A stretch of DNA of 64,000 bases, taken from Fremontodendron californicum (taxonomy: Eukaryota > Streptophyta > Magnoliopsida > Malvales > Malvaceae). Position numbers and translations under genes: made by a program. The stretch lies in assembly GCA_030761205.1 (NCBI GenBank), contig JAULJL010000011.1:14808501-14872500 (forward strand), read 5' to 3'. The notes below the pieces were generated by a model. That model saw only the letters and a program-made list of their open reading frames with translations, was not told the DNA's origin and made no database searches. Numbering within the stretch: the first letter of the stretch is position 1; each line of letters opens with the position of its first letter. This document shows positions 47,601 through 58,427 of this stretch, one piece after another.

Positions 47601-50600
47601 AAGCACATATATAACACATATATGAAATGAATATGGTAAAAAAATTGGTGGAGAGAACAAACCAGGGAATGTAGTGGATGAAACACAAGGTTGTTCCAAG
47701 CTTGAGCCACAAGCAAGACGAGTTCCTGTGAAGCTGGCAAAATAACACTGTCAATAGGAATAAGTGGCAAGTTGAAGTTGCCTATTGTGAAGCTATAACA
47801 CAAGCAAGCGATAAATATCAAACATTTAAGATCTGATTGACACTTTGCATTGATAAAAAGCAATGTGCAGAGACCAATAAATTTCAGAATATTTTTGCTC
47901 TCTTAATGCTTGTAAGAATAGGAATTAAGTTAACCTCACATATTAAAAGACCACCAATAAAAAGTCGAGTATTTAAATATGTGTTTTTGGTTAGTGATGG
48001 ACTGACTAATGTAAATTCTCAGCTGAAAAACCATTTTATAGCATCATCAGAGCAACTAATTCAATGAATAGTAAGTTCTTTGAGGTTTCACATCTTTGCA
48101 ATTCTTTTGTATCTTCAACAATCTAGTTATTCATTAAAGATAAACTTCTTTCATCTATCAAAAGCCCACTATTAAAGATTAGGAAACATAAATATATATT
48201 TTAAATATACTAAATCAGCAGTATGTTATGTTCAACATACCATGGAATTGATGTTAATATATTCTTACTACAAAAACTTTCCTACTACTTTAGGAAGCAA
48301 AGATAGATAGTTACTAGAATTTAAAGGAGATAGAATTTCTTATAAAGTTTACTTGATTGTTGGAACCAAAAGTAATTGCTTTGGAATTCTTCCAATTAAA
48401 TTGTTGGATGAAAGATCCCTGTCAATAAAAAGATTGGTGAGTATGATTTGTGAAGTTCATTTAGCATGCATACAAGCAAAAAGAGAAATAAAGACTACCG
48501 GAACAAGACCTAGGAAAAGGCATTAGTAAAAGTGAGAAAAGTATACCTAGTATTCTCTACTTTGCTTACGAGAAAGGGAATAATTAAAGCAGTAGTCTTA
48601 CAAATGCTTTAAATTGGAGAGTTGGCCCCAATTTGCAGGAATAGAACCAGTGAATTTATTATTTGCAAGATTAAGAGTTTCTAGGTGCACCATATCACCA
48701 AGGAAATCAGGCAACAAACCAGATAGACCATTGTTTTGTAAATCCCTGCAAAAAGCAGACTAATGTTCTTTTAAGTCTCATTCACCACCATGGAAACCAA
48801 AAGTGTTTAAAATTACCGTATGGCATAATAAACAAGCATATCATAACAGAATTCTAAATTAAAGGCACAACTAGTGAAGTCCAGTTCTCAACAGAAGCAC
48901 CTTTAATATGCAAATTCAAGTGCATATACAATCAAAGTTTTTGTTGTTTCTTCACTCTACAGGAACCAAATCACACATAAATTGTGGATGTTGCCCAACT
49001 TTACCAAATTGCTTATGATGCTCAATAACATCTCAAAAACTGAAAACTGATGACATCCTAAATAAGAAAACTAAACAGCCAAGATAGACCAGCTTGGATT
49101 ACTCTTTCCAACAAAATGTTCTAAAAAGCCAAACACTAATTAAGATTTTCTATCCCTAATAAGCTCCAGACCAACTAAGCAGTAACATCTCCTAACCAGA
49201 TGACTGATACCCGACCTATATCCGTCTCCAACAGGCTGGAAACTTCAAAACCATCTTTAGACCATTCAATCTAATCCGACGAATGTCAAAAAGAGTGATA
49301 TTCAATGGAACATGACTCATAACAAGGTAAGAAACAACGAAGAAGTAGTATTATGCTGCCACCATATTCCTATTACACTAGCCGAATCCGGGAAAAGCCC
49401 TCACACCAACTCACTTGCACAGCTCTAAAAAGTAAATTAAACTGAAACGGCTCGGTACAATAAGCCTCCAACCGAACATGTCATCCTAACCATCAAGTCA
49501 AGAATTAACTAGGCCAGATTCACAATGGTCCCTCATCAGCTCAACCATGCCTACTTGCTAGCTTCGCCCTTTGACATGCAGAAAATGTAAAGAAACTACC
49601 AATTACTTAAGGTCTTTATCATGTAACCCACATGCCCGCCAATAATATGCACACTTCACCAAAATATTTATTTATGTGTGTGTGTTACCAATATGATTTT
49701 CATTTTTATTTTTTCAGACTAATATGTTTTTTCTCTTTCCAATATGCCAACATGCACCGTCCTCTTGTATCAATCCTTTTCCTCATATACAACAGATTGA
49801 ATGAATGCTGATGAAGTGAGCCCCATCATACAACAACATTATAACTTACAAATTAACCAGAAACTTCAGTTTCGTAATCGAAGGTGAAAGAGTTCCTGAA
49901 AATCCATTTGAAGCCAGGTTCCTGCCAATTAATACATTCACAGGTTATTTTTGTTGTTACTGGTAATATAAAATAGGGCCTGGGCAAAGATCTTAGCTAT
50001 ATCAAAAGTAAATGGAATCACAGTTTAAAGCAATGTCAATCAAATATAATCAGTAAGAGTAATACAATTATTGAAAAATAAGAAAGTCTTTCATAACAAA
50101 TTAACATAAATCAATTATTATTCAAATAGATGAACTTACAAGGATATGACATTTCCATTCCTGCAGATGACATGAGACCAGCTAAAGCATGGACTGACAA
50201 AATTATCATTCCAATCAGTTATTTGACCACTGGAATCATTGAGAAACTTGAGAAACTCAGTCAAAGCTTCTCCTGAACATTTGCAGAAAATATAAAACTC
50301 AGTCATTAAACATGAAAAATAAATGAGACAGCCAGTAAATGATGGCAGCAATTGTTGGAAACGGCGCCCAAAAGGGGCACACCGTTTCAATATAAACTTC
50401 CGTTTGGAAGTTATTAATTTTTTCAAATTAATCAACTGCCAAGGCAGTTAATAAGAAACAATTAAAATGAAGCAAAAACTTGCTTCAACAGAAGAAGTAT
50501 TCATTCGGCCATAGTTAATAAGAAAAAGAAAGGAAGGATAAATTCCTTTCACCAGATCCTATTCTTTGTTCGACAAAATAAAGAATAAAAAGCAAGAGAA

Positions 50601-53600
50601 ACTTCTTTGCTTGAGAGATAATGCATTCGGCCATTAGCCAGCCATGGTTATAATGCATTCGGCCGAGACAAAGAAATAGAGAAATAAGTTTCTCTATATC
50701 ATAAAACAATACTTGATTTCTCTGCATACTTGAAATATTTAGTGCTGTGGCAAATAGACAATTTTCGATTAAGTGATCTTGTCTCCTACCAGTGAATCAA
50801 GATCGGTTCCGCATCGAACGATCCTGTAAGTTATTTAATTCCGCATTTATTGTTATAGATTATTTACGTGATAATCTTCATTGATATCAGAGCCCTTAGG
50901 TTTTGATTTCTGCTAAATCTGTAACAAGAAATGAATGTCTTAAATCGAAAAAAAGTGAACTTTATGGTGAAATGCTTAAATCACCGGAACACGTCCGGGT
51001 TCTACAGATAATTATACAAACGTGTATAAGACCATGAAACTTGCGTAATATAATATTTTTGGATTTGTCGGATCTAGGTTTGGTTTTAGAAATTATGTTT
51101 TTTTTTTAAATCAGGACCGAAAATAGTAAATTTTTTAATTAAAAAAAAATATATTCGAATGCCCTATGAAAATGTCAAAACTATAGTGTTTTGATGAGGC
51201 ATTCGGATACCTTCCCGAAAGCATTCAGATGCTCGAGGTAAATTAAAAAAAAAATTATTATTTTTAAAATGCTAAAGATGAAATTTTACTTGATTTATTT
51301 GATCTTAAACATTTTATTTAAATCATGAGAGTCTTGATAACACAAAAGCGATTAAAATATGTTTTTTAATCATTATGAAAATTTGTGTTATGAATATGTT
51401 TTATGAAACATTTTTTTTGTATTTATTACAGAAGACAATTCTGAGAATTGTCCGGACTCTAATGGTCATGAGGACCATGACACAATTTTTAAGAGTCGGT
51501 AGTTTGCTATTAGTATTAGATAACTATCGAATGGATCTGAATGATGATGTTATCAAACACATCATTACCGTTAATGAGAAAATCCAAAAGTTGATTTGAA
51601 GTGACAGTATGCTAATAAGAAGTGATCGTGACAAATAAATGGTGTTACAAAAATACACTTCTTACTCCGAGACAAAAAGACCTTCTTAACGATCTTTGGA
51701 TTAAGACAGAGAACGGTCACATCGAGGATTATGAAACCTTAATTAAACCTTTTTATGAAAGTGTATGTGAAGACGAGGGCAAAGAGGACTACGACCCTCT
51801 CAATAGGTCCTAATCTTCGCAATAAAAGAAAAACGCAAGGTTGTAGTAAATTCATGGATGGCTAACTTGGATTTTAAGTTACCAAAGGAATTTTTGGATT
51901 CCATTCCAGTCACCAGAACATTCATAGATTATTGATTAGTTATTTTATGAATTTTCAAATTAGGAATAAATTTATTATTTTTTTTGTAAATATGAAATTG
52001 TTATTTTTATTTATTTATGTGATAAATTCGCAAAAATTATGAGTAATTTTGCATCTAGTGGGAGTTCTGAGATATTTGTTATCTTAGAATAGAAATTTTG
52101 CACAATGAAATAAATTAGTGGTGACTAAACATATTGTTATGGAATTTGATTGTGAAACTTAGTGAGCTTTTGGTTCCATACTATATGGATGGTTGTCATT
52201 GATTTTATTTCAAATTGTAACAAAATGAATGTGTGTGTGCTAGACATTAATTAGTGCATGTATGTCTTATTACAGAATATCCTGTGAAATAAAAATTGCT
52301 TCCAAATATATTATAGTTGAGTTTAACAAATGTGTGAAACTCAACGGGGTTAATTATGAGATCTGGAGTATAAAAATTCAATATGTGTTGAAATAACAAA
52401 ATGTTCTGGAAGTTCTAAATAATGTCCTAGAAGAGTTTGTAAATGGGTATACGACCCATCATAGAATAGACCAAGAGGCTTACAATGCCTGAAAAAAAAT
52501 CCACTGCTTGCATTATGTTGCTAAGCAGTATGGAGAATGAAAGTGCATCTTACCCAAAATGAAAGCATCAAAACGTTTGAGGATGCTTCAAGGCATTAGC
52601 AGTTTTAGAAAGATCAGATCGAGGGATCTAAGCCTAATGTCAATGTTTAGATGACGGGAACAAGTTTCAAAGAAGCTCTGAGCTTCTAACGCAAGCCATA
52701 TCATGGGTACAAAAGAAAGGCTGCCATGACTCATTAAAAGAAGAACAAGTCTAAGGTCAAGTGCTTTAACTATGGCAAAAGAGGTCATTTTGCTCGTGAA
52801 TGCACTGAGCCAAAGAAGGTTCAGACCCTTAAAGCATTTTTGAGTGCTATGAATAATTTGAAAAGTATGACATTTGTGTCAAGTACTGTTTTATTAACTG
52901 AATCTCATCCTTTGTGGATTGTAGAGTCAGGGGCCACAGTCCATGTAGCACATGACAGAAATGTGTTTGTGAATTTTCGTTGGATTTCGTAGGGACAGAG
53001 TGGATTGTGTGTGAAACAGCTCAAGAGTTGAAGTGAAGAGAATCGATACAAGCAAGTTGTGTATGCATGATGGCCGATCTCTTATCCTACAAGACATGTT
53101 GTTCCTGATATTTCACGAAATTTGGTTTCTATCATGTTTTCTTAACTTAGGATTTAACTTGAACTTCGATAGCACTGATGTTAATTTGTTTTTGGAACAA
53201 ATTACTATGGTTCTGGATATTGATCGAATGGTTTTATTGTTTTGAATATTGAATACACTTCGTGTAGTTGTATCAATAATGCTAATTTTTCCCAAGTTAC
53301 TTCTTCAAGTAATGCAAATATTGATGTGGATATTTGGCATGCTAGACTAGGCCATATCAGGCAATAAATGATGGATAGATTAGCTAAAAGGGATTATTAG
53401 GCCCTATTGAAAAAGTTAGTCTATCAACATGTGAAAACTGTCTAGCGGGAAAAATGGCAAGAAAACTGTTTGGTAAAAGGACTAGAACCGAATTTTCATT
53501 GCAACTTATATATTCCGATATTTATGGCCTATCAATGTAAGACCATGAAGTGGAGGAGTATATTTCATCATATTCATATATGATTTCACACGTTTCAGGT

Positions 53601-56600
53601 TTATCTATTTGATTTTCCACAAGTCTGAACCTTTAGAAATTATATGACTTTGGTGGAAAATAAATTATATAAAATGTTGAGGCCTTTAGAACGAACCGAT
53701 GACGTGAGTATTTGTTTGATCAGTTCAAACATTTATGTGATGAAAAAGGAATAGATAAGTAGCTAACCATTCCGAGGACTCCACAATAAAACGTTGTTGT
53801 GGGGAGAAGAAATCGAACTCTTCTTGAAACAGTTTGGTCTATGATGGCCTAGGTAAATTTCCCTATCACCTTTTCGGGTGATGCATTATTTACAACTGCT
53901 TGTGTATTGAATAGAGTACCCTCCAAGTCAGTTGCGTCTACTCCTTATGAATGATGGACCGGTAGAAAATCTAATCTTAGTAATCTGAGACATTGGGGTT
54001 GCTTTGCCTACATTCATGAGCCTGGTCATTAACATGGCAAGTTAGGTCCTAAAAGGCAAAAAGAGTATATCTATAAGATACTCTGAGCATTCAAAGGGAG
54101 ATATGTTCATTGGTGAACAAGTAAGTGGGAGTGTAACTGAACTTAAATATCGAGATGCCACTTTTCTGGTAAATGATTTTCCAAGTAAGGGTGAGATTAA
54201 TCAGGATATATCTCTTTATGAGATGGAAGATCTTGACGATTTGGTTGTTGCAAATCAAGTGATGCATATTCCTAATAATGCACCAACAGTATCTCATCCA
54301 GGTGGGAGCATGACAAAAGATGATGAATTTGTTTCATAAGAATCACAAGTCAAGCATAATAATCGTGGAAATGTTCCTCAATGTCGTTTTGACATACAAG
54401 GATAAACTTTCATGACTAGCCCACAAGATGAAGAAGAGCCAAGAAATGTTAAAGAAGTTTTTTCTTCTAATGGAAAATAAAAGTGGACGAAGGCAATGGA
54501 ATAAGAGATGGAGTCTATGAAATCAAACAATGTTTTGGAATTGGTTGATCTATCAAAAGGATGCAAAACAATTGGGAACAAATGAGTTCTCAAGATTAAG
54601 CATAAGTCTGATGGAATTTGAAAGATACAAGGCATTCCTTGTAGCTAAGGGGTATACAAGAGACTTTCTCTCTTGTTGTAAGGTTTACCTCTATACACTT
54701 AATTCTGGCCATAGTAGCAAGTTTAGATTAGAGTTGCATCAAATGGATGTGAAAACTGTCTTTCTAAACGGGAAACTGGAAGAAGAAATCTACATGGAAT
54801 AACCAGTAGATTTCATCGATAAAGGTCAAGAGCAGAAAGTGTGCAAGGTATTAAGATCAATTTATGATCTTAAGCAATCTTCTAGACAGTGGTATATTAG
54901 ATTTCATCAAGCAAGCATTTCGTATGATTTTATCATGATTGATGAAGACTACTATGTGTATGTCAGAAGAACCAAAGACAAGTTTCTAATCTTGTCACTT
55001 TATGTGGATGACATACTGTTGACTGGAAATGATAAGGAGTATATCATTATGGTGAAAAATTGGTTGTCCTTAAATTTTGAGATGAAGGACGTGGGTGAAA
55101 CAGCTTACATTCTTGGAGTGAAAATCACTCAAGATCGTTCTAAGAAATTTCTTTCTCTTTCACAAGATCCATATATTAAGAAAATTCTTGAACGATTCCA
55201 AATGCAAGACTGCAATTGATACTCCTATTGCAAAAGGCGAAGGCCTGTGTAAAAGAATGTGTCCTGAGACTCTATAAGAAAAGGAACAAATAGCAAGAGT
55301 TCCTTATTCCACTGCTATGGGAAGCCTTATGTATGCTATAATTGCACAAGGTTGGATATCTTTTACGTAGTTGGACTCGTAAGTAGATATCAATTGAATC
55401 CAGGTCAACCCTATTAGAAAACAATTAAAAGGATATTGAGGTATTTAAAAGGCACTAAGGACTATTCGTTATGCTATCAAGATGTGATCTGCATCTAATT
55501 GGGTATGCGAACACCGGTTAGGGAGGAGATTTAGATGAGAGGAAATCTACCTCCGGATATGTTTTTTTACTTAATAATGGAGCGATCTCCTAGAGTAGTA
55601 AGAAACAAACTTGTATAGCATGGTCTACTATGAAATCTGAATTTATGGCATTTTCAGCGACGGTGCAAGAGAGTGTTTGATTTAAGAGATTCTTGAATCA
55701 TTTGGGATTTAATAAAGATGCATCGAACTGAGTGTTGGTGAATTGCAATAGTCAAGTTGCAATCTCATTCACGAAAATCCTAAATATTATTTAAGGACCA
55801 AACATATAGATACCAAGTATAATTTTATGATAGACATGGTTGCACATAAGAAAGTCAACATGCAGTACATATCTACGCATAAGATCATTATAGATTGGTT
55901 TATGAAACCGGTTCCTAGAGATGTATATAATATAAGTGTTAGATCTCTAGGATTGCGTAGGATTTAATGTAGTTGCTAAGTTGAACAATTTATTTTTCCC
56001 ATTTATGATTATTGTTGACAATAATTAATGTATACTAAAATTTAATACTTTATTTCATGAAAGCATACACACGTGTATATATATGTTAAGTACATATATG
56101 AGATTAAAGGTATGTCGGACAGATGATTGGCCTTCTCACACAGGCAATCACCTCTACGGCTTAGTGCCGGGTAGAGATGAGATTAGTTTTAAGCTTTAAA
56201 ACAAAGAATTTTACGAGAGCTTGAGCTTAAAACATAATCGCCTTGATTACGGTTCAAGATGAGGTCATATAGTAATGAGTTTATGACTGAAAGTGAATGG
56301 TCCCATAATTCACTTTATCTGTCTATGTATGCCAGGTGGAAGTCCTGATATTGAATTTATTGAGAAAGTAGTGTTGTGGACTCAAGTTAGATACTGAGTG
56401 TATCTGAACTATTACTTGTACGGTTATATGCTCCAAGGGAAAAGGAGAGTAATACAGTAGCATGTGTTTCATACCACATGTGCATTATTCGACCAATATG
56501 GGTAACAGAAGAATTGATCTCTGCTTCTAAGTTGTGTGAGACCCATGAGATCAACTAGGGATCTCTAATTAGTACCCTTATGACCTTTGACTGTTTCTTA

Positions 56601-58076
56601 AGTTATAGTTTAATGTTAGCTATCTTAAAATGTTGCCAATGGTCATGTATGATTCGATCTAATGGGGCATATCTAGATAGCAGTTGAATTGAAATGGAGA
56701 GATTCGAGGAAAAGGGAAGATCATTTTAGTGTCTCATTCGATTGTATTCACTGGTCGACCAATTGTGTTTTATATGGTAAACACAATTGCGAATACAAAA
56801 GTTTACTATATTACTAATATAAAAGAGATCATGGGAAACTTGAAATGTGACTAAATGGATCTAGGGTGCTGCATACTTACTCTACTTAAACATTTGAGCT
56901 GCTATATGTACCTAATAGTTGTATAGCAGCCAGCTCTCGAGATCATGAAGTATGCTAGTCGCAAGCCTATTTTCTTGTATGAACTTTGCAGAGAGAAGAG
57001 ATATCGATCTCTATTGAAATTGATCATGAGAGTATTGTGCCTATTATGTACGAGTGGGAGATGTTGGAAACGGCGCCCATAAGGGGCACACCATTTCAAT
57101 ATAAACTTCCGTTTGGAAGTTATTAATTGTTTCAAATTAATCAACTGCCAAGGCAGTTAATAAGAAACAATTAAAATGAAGCAAAAACTTGCTTCAACAG
57201 AAGAAGTATTCATTCGGCCATAGTTAATAAGAAAAAAAAAGGAAGGATAAATTCCTTTCACCAGATCCTATTCTTTGTTCAACAAAATAAAGAATAAAAA
57301 GCAAGAAAACTTCTTTGCTTGAGAGATAATGCATTGGCCATTAGCCAGCCATGGTTATAATGCATTCGGCCGAGACAAAGAAATAGAGAAATAAATTTCT
57401 CTATATCATAAAACAATACTCGATTTCTTTGCATACTTGAAGAATTTAGTGTTGTGGCAAATAGACAATTTCCGATTAAGTGATCTTGTCTCCGACCAGT
57501 GAATCAAGACCGATTCCGCATTGAACGATCCTATAAGTTATTTAATTCCGCATTTATTGTTATAGATTATTTATGTGATACTTTTCAGCAATAACATATA
57601 TGATATAATGCTTATTGAGATTAGCAAAAAAAATGAGAACTGGATGTATGTTTGAATGTTTGCCTATGCATCTTACTGGATGATTGAATATACAAGAACA
57701 TGCTTTAATTTGGAACTATTATTGGCAATTGAATGATTGTAACATGTTAAATATGTAATTGTGCAAATGTTGACAGCATTCATTAAGGCAAAACTGTTCT
57801 TGTATTAATTTAAACAGCAAACACACCAAAAAACATTGGAAGCCATATAAAAGCTAAAAATAAAATGGCATGGAGAACTTACCAGATTACATTCATAATA
57901 AATCAAATCATCAAAAAGAGTTTAAGTTATTGTTACCATACCCTCAACATCAGGCTCCTTGGATGAATAACCGATTCTTATGAAAAACAGTAAGAGCCAG
58001 ATTGCAATAAGCTTTAGAGGAGGCCATTTTCCTTTATTCTCCCAGGAATATGGACCGAACAACAACCTCTCAACAC
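44200..58076 (-). CDS. LRR receptor-like kinase (At5g63710-like), 10 visible exons
   Basis: A plasma-membrane receptor kinase of LRR-RLK group II (SERK-related). Exons in order: 58076-57942, 50272-50140, 49921-49850, 48745-48602, 48418-48353, 47733-47663, 47580-47437, 45810-45469, 45080-44686, 44511-44200. Every intron is GT-AG and all phases agree, giving ~603 residues with no internal stop. Domains: hydrophobic signal peptide (LIAIWLLLFFIRI, ~15-35); LRR N-terminal cap (WNDNFVSPCFSWSHVIC, ~60-85); four to five LRRs (~85-190); a membrane helix (~215-235); a kinase with GQGGFGKV (~288), VAVK lysine, HRDLKAANILLD (~406), DFGLAK and GTMGHIAPEY. It is an RD kinase with all catalytic motifs present. 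The C-terminus WGEDSSVDQEAIQLSKAR matches the At5g63710 type as I remember it. No in-frame ATG lies in the first visible exon; translation probably starts in an unlocated upstream exon. A copia element fills the 57941-50273 intron and a SINE the 45468-45081 intron. Confidence 0.88.
44556..44599. repeat. (AT)n microsatellite
   Basis: An uninterrupted AT dinucleotide run of about 44 bp in the last intron of the receptor-kinase gene. Confidence 0.95.
45211..45342 (-). mobile_element. tRNA-derived SINE, copy 2 (intronic)
   Basis: On the minus strand it reads a box A-like TGGAACCAGTTGG, a box B GGTTCAAATCC (45290-45280), CTTTTGTACCC and a poly(A) tail (poly(T) at 45211-45228 on the plus strand). 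It is flanked by CACAACTATGA (45200-45210) and CACAGCTATGA (45343-45353), an 11-bp target duplication with one mismatch. This is the signature of target-primed reverse transcription. It is an RNA polymerase III type element of about 130 bp, in the same orientation as the host gene, inside a 388-bp intron. The structure resembles plant Au-type SINEs, but family assignment is not certain. Confidence 0.85.
45811..47436 (-). other. Large intron of receptor-kinase gene with unassigned insertion
   Basis: This 1.6-kb intron separates the membrane-helix exon from the first kinase exon. The stretch 46260-46940 is less AT-rich than the intron around it and looks like decayed coding sequence from a mobile element, but I could not identify a domain. 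A related ACTTCAACTGAGCTACA word occurs twice (46858 and 46920). Confidence 0.45.
46948..47033. repeat. 43-bp perfect-looking tandem duplication
   Basis: ATAGTAATGATTCCATACAT...AGCAGCTA is present twice head to tail (46948-46990, 46991-47033). The near-identical copies suggest a recent duplication within the intron. Confidence 0.9.
48746..49849 (-). other. 1.1-kb intron of receptor-kinase gene
   Basis: Lies between LRR exons. No recognisable mobile element, exon or RNA gene is visible in it. It is moderately AT-rich. Confidence 0.5.
50348..50352. repeat. Target-site duplication of copia element 2, left
   Basis: GCAAT before the LTR start TGTTGG; the same five bases follow the 3' LTR at 57588-57592. 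Confidence 0.93.
50353..50880 (+). repeat. 5' LTR of copia element 2 (528 bp)
   Basis: Starts TGTTGGAAACGGCGCCC and ends GATAATCTTCA. It contains CATTCGGCC words repeated several times, also present in the 3' copy. Reading from the kinase exon into this LTR produces the spurious frame at 50136-50435. Confidence 0.93.
50882..50893 (+). other. Primer binding site, initiator tRNA-Met type (one change)
   Basis: TGATATCAGAGC, differing from the copia consensus TGGTATCAGAGC at the third base, two bases after the 5' LTR. Confidence 0.8.
51375..55960 (+). pseudogene. pol: Decayed copia gag-pol of element 2
   Basis: Recognisable pieces in order: a zinc knuckle at 52762-52803 in which the second cysteine is tyrosine (CFNYGKRGHFAREC); a protease with ESG instead of DSG (WIVESGATVHVAHD, ~52915); the GAG-pre-integrase (WHARLGHIRQ, ~53335); integrase scraps to ~54010; reverse transcriptase (QMDVKTVFLNGKLEEEIYME ~54740, YVDDILLTGND ~55010); and RNase H scraps (MKSEFMAFSATVQE, ~55630). 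Stops and frameshifts occur throughout: the longest intact piece is 126 residues (54839-55219). The element cannot make its own enzymes. Confidence 0.85.
55961..57061 (+). other. 3' non-coding region and polypurine tract of copia element 2
   Basis: About 1.1 kb between the RNase H remnant and the 3' LTR, without coding signal. It ends in GAGTGGGAGA (57052-57061), the polypurine tract. Confidence 0.7.
57062..57587 (+). repeat. 3' LTR of copia element 2 (526 bp)
   Basis: Starts TGTTGGAAACGG and ends GATACTTTTCA, then the GCAAT duplication. It matches the 5' LTR along its whole length with scattered differences. Confidence 0.93.
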
Positions 58077-58427
58077 CTTTTTAAAGCAAGAAAAAAGGAA
58101 ATTATTATTTACTTTAAACCAACTTACAAAGAAGATAACTTACTTTTTGTTACGCATATAGGACAAACTAGTGTCAAAAAGAAAATAAAAAGTAGAGCCC
58201 AACATCTCTTTTGCAAACAATAAGACATGAGGGCATGTCAAAGTCATGGCATGATACTGTTACAGTAGGAAAATTCTATATTAGTTAATATGTATGATAC
58301 ATAACTAAAGTAGTCAAGTTGTCTCTCATGTTACCATCTCAACTTCTCTCCCACTCTTTAGTACTGCCATTTATTCAGGTATTTTAAGGATATGAAGGTC
58401 GTTTCACTTCAAATGGCAACATGGAAA

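Larger units (their letters stand above)
50353..57587 (+). mobile_element. Ty1/copia element 2 inside receptor-kinase intron
   Basis: A complete 7235-bp insertion with LTRs at 50353-50880 and 57062-57587 and a 5-bp GCAAT target duplication. It is in opposite orientation to the host gene. It lies in the intron between the signal-peptide exon and the LRR-cap exon, only 80 bp from the latter. The internal region is a heavily broken copia gag-pol. The two LTRs differ by roughly 20 substitutions and two 1-bp indels by eye, so insertion is not very recent. Confidence 0.95.

Noticed and set aside
47273..47863. 196-residue minus-strand frame
   Set aside because: It reads through two kinase exons (47733-47663 and 47580-47437) and the introns around them; the exons have clear splice borders and a frame change between them.
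50136..50435. 99-residue minus-strand frame
   Set aside because: It joins the real kinase exon (50272-50140) with intron and copia LTR sequence; only the exon part is coding.
57955..58040. ATG at about 58030 on the minus strand (product MASSKAYCN) as the kinase start
   Set aside because: It is in a different frame from the signal peptide and the downstream exons, so it would not produce the receptor.
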